Below, piece by piece: positions 62,015-64,000 of a DNA stretch of 64,000 nt. A program made the position numbers and the translations under genes. The DNA lies in NCBI GenBank assembly GCA_938048455.1, contig CALIUY010000017.1, positions 62,001 to 126,000 of the forward strand, read 5' to 3'. The notes beneath the pieces were generated by a model. The model was not told the DNA's origin, did not search any database, and worked only from the letters and a program-made list of their open reading frames with translations. How positions within the stretch are numbered: position 1 is the first letter of the stretch; the number at the start of each line of letters is the position of its first letter. Source of the DNA: an uncultured Desulfobacterales bacterium (GTDB lineage Bacteria; Desulfobacterota; Desulfobacteria; Desulfobacterales; SpSt-501).

Positions 62015-63379
62015 TCAGCTCTCGTCGAGCAGTCCGGAAAGCGAATGGGCGTGCGCCTGGGTGATGCGCACGACCACGACGTCCCCCGGACGCGGGATTT
62101 TCCCCCGCGGGCCTCCGGTCTCGAAGTGGACGATCTTGTTGCCGGGAGTCCTTCCTGTCCAGCGTGAGACCCCCTCCTTGCCCTCCAGGCTTCGCAGCGG
62201 CCGCCCCGGCCCCTCGACCAGCACCTCCTGCCGGGTGCCCACAAGGGCGCGGTGAATCGCCGCGGTGATCTCTTCCTGCATCCGGAGCAAAACCTGCAGT
62301 CGCCTGCGTTTCTCCGGCGGGGGAACCTTCGGCGCCAATCCGGCCGCGGCGACGTTGGGGCGGTCGGAGTACATGAAGGCGAACACCCCGTCGAAGCGGA
62401 CCTCCGCGAGCAGGCGCAAGGTCGCTTCGAAGTCCTCTTCCGTCTCGCCCGGAAAGCCGACGATCAGGTCGGTGGTGACGGCGATCCCGGGAAGACTATC
62501 CCGCAGACGGGCCACCTTGTCAAGGTAGTGCCGCCGGGAGTAGCGGCGGTTCATGGCCGCAAGCACGCGGTCGGATCCCGACTGCACCGGCAGGTGGATG
62601 TGGGGGCAGAGCTTTTCGAGACGGCCGAACGCCGTGGCGAGCTCGTCGGTCAAATCCTTGGGGTGTGAGGTCGTGAAGCGGATGCGCCGCAGGCCCTCGA
62701 TCTCGTTCACCGCCGCCAGCAGCCGGGGAAAAGGTCCCCAGCCCTCCTTGGCGCCGTAGCTGTTGACGTTCTGCCCGAGGAGCACGACCTCCCGGGCGCC
62801 CTCGGCGACGTAGGCTTGGATTTCGGCGAGAATCCGATCGGGCGGCCGGCTTCGCTCCCGGCCGCGCACGTGGGGAACCACACAGTAGGCGCAGAAGTTG
62901 TCGCAGCCCTGCATGATCGTGACGTAACGCGAAACCCCCGCCGGGCCCTCGCCAGGAAGGGCTTCCGCCTCCGGCGGCGATTCCTCGTCCGTGCCGACAG
63001 CGACAAGCGGTTTGCGCTCCCGCAGCCGCTTTTCGACGAGTTCCGGCAACCGCTCGACGGCACGGGGGCCGAAGACGAGATCGACGTGCGGCGCCCGCTC
63101 GAGGATCCGCCCGCCCTCTTGTTCGGCGACACAGCCGCCCACGGCGAGCAGACGTTCCGGACGCCCGCGTTTCAGGGGTTCGAGCCGTCCGAGCAGACTC
63201 CAGGCTTTCTGCTCCGCCTTGGCGCGCACGGAGCAGGTGTTCACCACCACGAGGTCGGCCGCCTCGGCCGACGGCGCCGCGGACCAGCCGCGTCCGCGCA
63301 GGAAACGGGCGATCCGCTCCGCGTCGTAGGCGTTCATCTGACAGCCGAACGTATAGATGTAAAAGCTTTTCCCGTCCAT
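62015..63379 (-). CDS. miaB: tRNA-2-methylthio-N6-dimethylallyladenosine synthase
   Basis: A radical SAM methylthiotransferase that adds ms2 to i6A37 of tRNAs reading UNN codons. The 454 residues have all three parts: N-terminal UPF0004 with three cluster cysteines (GCQMN, NTCSVR, GGCVAE), the radical SAM motif CDNFCAYC, and a C-terminal TRAM domain (EVLVEGPGR). NSYGAKEGWGPF and HLPVQSGSD are conserved MiaB blocks. It has its own promoter with a very short leader. Confidence 0.96.
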   Translation of the reverse strand: MDGKSFYIYTFGCQMNAYDAERIARFLRGRGWSAAPSAEAADLVVVNTCSVRAKAEQKAWSLLGRLEPLKRGRPERLLAVGGCVAEQEGGRILERAPHVDLVFGPRAVERLPELVEKRLRERKPLVAVGTDEESPPEAEALPGEGPAGVSRYVTIMQGCDNFCAYCVVPHVRGRERSRPPDRILAEIQAYVAEGAREVVLLGQNVNSYGAKEGWGPFPRLLAAVNEIEGLRRIRFTTSHPKDLTDELATAFGRLEKLCPHIHLPVQSGSDRVLAAMNRRYSRRHYLDKVARLRDSLPGIAVTTDLIVGFPGETEEDFEATLRLLAEVRFDGVFAFMYSDRPNVAAAGLAPKVPPPEKRRRLQVLLRMQEEITAAIHRALVGTRQEVLVEGPGRPLRSLEGKEGVSRWTGRTPGNKIVHFETGGPRGKIPRPGDVVVVRITQAHAHSLSGLLDES

Positions 63380-63394
63380 CCGCAGACCTGCGCC

Positions 63395-63422
63395 AGTATA
63401 GCCACACGTCGCCGGATTGCAA
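63395..63422 (-). promoter_or_regulatory. Sigma-70-like promoter for miaB
   Basis: On the minus strand: TTGCAA, 16 nt, TATACT (five of six in the -10). The predicted start is only about 9 nt before the miaB ATG. Confidence 0.5.
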
Positions 63423-63456
63423 CCCGGGTCCGCCCCGGCGGGAAAAGAGACGCGCG

Positions 63457-63485
63457 TTGTGGAAGGGGGCCTCTTCGGCTATAGA
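63457..63485 (+). promoter_or_regulatory. Sigma-70-like promoter for recJ, leaderless geometry
   Basis: TTGTGG, 17 nt, TATAGA. The expected +1 at about 63492 coincides with the ATG at 63493. Confidence 0.4.
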
Positions 63486-63492
63486 GACGGCG

Positions 63493-64000
63493 ATGAAAAA
63501 ACCTCTTCTCTTCGCCCGGCCGCCGGAGCGGGCCCTGCGTGAACTGGAGGAGGGGCTGGGACTTTCGCCGCTTTTGGCCCGGCTGCTCGTCAACCGCGGA
63601 CTCACCGGTTGCGCGGCGGCGCGGGACTTCCTGGCCCCCCCGGCCGCCGGCCGCCTGCGCCCCCCGAGCGGACTGCGGGACCTCGAACCCGCTCTGGAGC
63701 GGCTCGCGCGCGCGGTCCGAACCGGCGAGCCGATTTTGGTCTTCGGCGACTACGACGTGGACGGCGTAACCGCGGGGGTGACGCTGCAGAGGTTCCTCGC
63801 CGCCTGCGGCGCCCCCGCCCGGCTCTATCTCCCTCATCGCCTCGAGGAGGGCTACGGGCTCAAACCCCGACACATCCGCGAGGAGGCTTGCCGCCGGGGA
63901 ATCCGCCTCGTCGTCACCGTGGACTCCGGCTCCACGAGCCACGCGGCGATCCGCGAGGCGGCCGACCGCGGCGTCGACGTCATCGTCACCGACCACCACA
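63493..64000 (+). CDS. recJ: Single-stranded-DNA exonuclease RecJ, N-terminal part (partial)
   Basis: The first 169 residues of the 5'-3' ssDNA exonuclease of recombination and repair; the gene runs past the window end. The DHH-family motif I FGDYDVDGVTAG, motif II VTVDSG and motif III VIVTDHH are in the expected order. No clear ribosome site precedes the ATG. Starts 113 bp from the divergent miaB. Confidence 0.93.
   Translation, partial: MKKPLLFARPPERALRELEEGLGLSPLLARLLVNRGLTGCAAARDFLAPPAAGRLRPPSGLRDLEPALERLARAVRTGEPILVFGDYDVDGVTAGVTLQRFLAACGAPARLYLPHRLEEGYGLKPRHIREEACRRGIRLVVTVDSGSTSHAAIREAADRGVDVIVTDHH

Overview
This 64 kb window is very GC-rich, gene-dense chromosome with no rRNA, tRNA, CRISPR array, insertion sequence or prophage that I can see. 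It starts inside a phosphofructokinase gene and ends inside recJ. The gene families point to an anaerobic member of the former Deltaproteobacteria (Desulfobacterota): a Desulfovibrio-type HisF/HisH pair, selA, a FmdB-hemC-cobA/hemD run, DUF4124, CheD/HDOD proteins and a bacterial SMUG1. That placement is inference from family resemblance; no rRNA is present to confirm it.

Layout. 0-5.7 kb: phosphofructokinase, a periplasmic-binding/TPR lipoprotein, a DUF4124 protein, class II fructose-bisphosphate aldolase, and a small orphan gene behind a near-consensus FliA (sigma-28) promoter. 5.6-8.4 kb (minus): cvpA-mazG-hisH-hisF, each pair overlapping by 4-7 bp. 8.5-13.6 kb (plus): phoH-ybeY-nnr-tsaE-lysC plus a 31-codon membrane peptide. 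13.6-15.4 kb (minus): rfbB-pyrF. 15.6-20.4 kb (plus): a CheD-HDOD fusion, selA, a GGDEF-like/TPR protein and gmhA. 20.4-26.4 kb (plus): fmdB-hemC-cobA/hemD-STAS-moaA-adenosine-specific kinase-amidohydrolase from a TTGACA promoter. 26.4-29.6 kb (minus): J-domain protein, PatB-type lyase, outer-membrane SphA-like protein. 29.8-30.8 kb: aldo/keto reductase. 30.8-37.6 kb (minus): HNH-rfbA-ileS-lspA-holA and two small genes. 37.8-56 kb (plus): about 21 head-to-tail genes mixing pantothenate/keto-acid metabolism (panB, LarA-like, DUF2520, HpaI-type aldolase), exported or lipid-anchored enzymes, a radical SAM protein, gamma-glutamyltransferase, SMUG1, a PLP dehydratase, cobalamin adenosyltransferase, a GalT-like protein and an alpha/beta hydrolase-OsmC fusion. 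56-61 kb: HDOD protein plus hybrid histidine kinase, a small conserved protein, M29 aminopeptidase and a convergent receiver protein. 61.5-63.4 kb (minus): miaB and a bifunctional nuclease. 63.5 kb: recJ.

Themes. Cofactor supply recurs (tetrapyrrole, selenocysteine, molybdopterin, cobalamin, pantothenate, NADPH repair). So does surface-polysaccharide precursor synthesis (rfbA, rfbB, gmhA). A chemotaxis/motility-linked layer is suggested by the CheD-HDOD fusion, the second HDOD gene and three FliA-like promoters, although no flagellar structural gene is present. Most of the window is ordinary housekeeping. The observations I rate highest are the FliA-type promoter ahead of an unrecognised gene, the CheD-HDOD fusion, an M14-like lipoprotein without zinc ligands, an Ntn hydrolase apparently matured by signal peptidase, and the unusual content of the 38-56 kb run.
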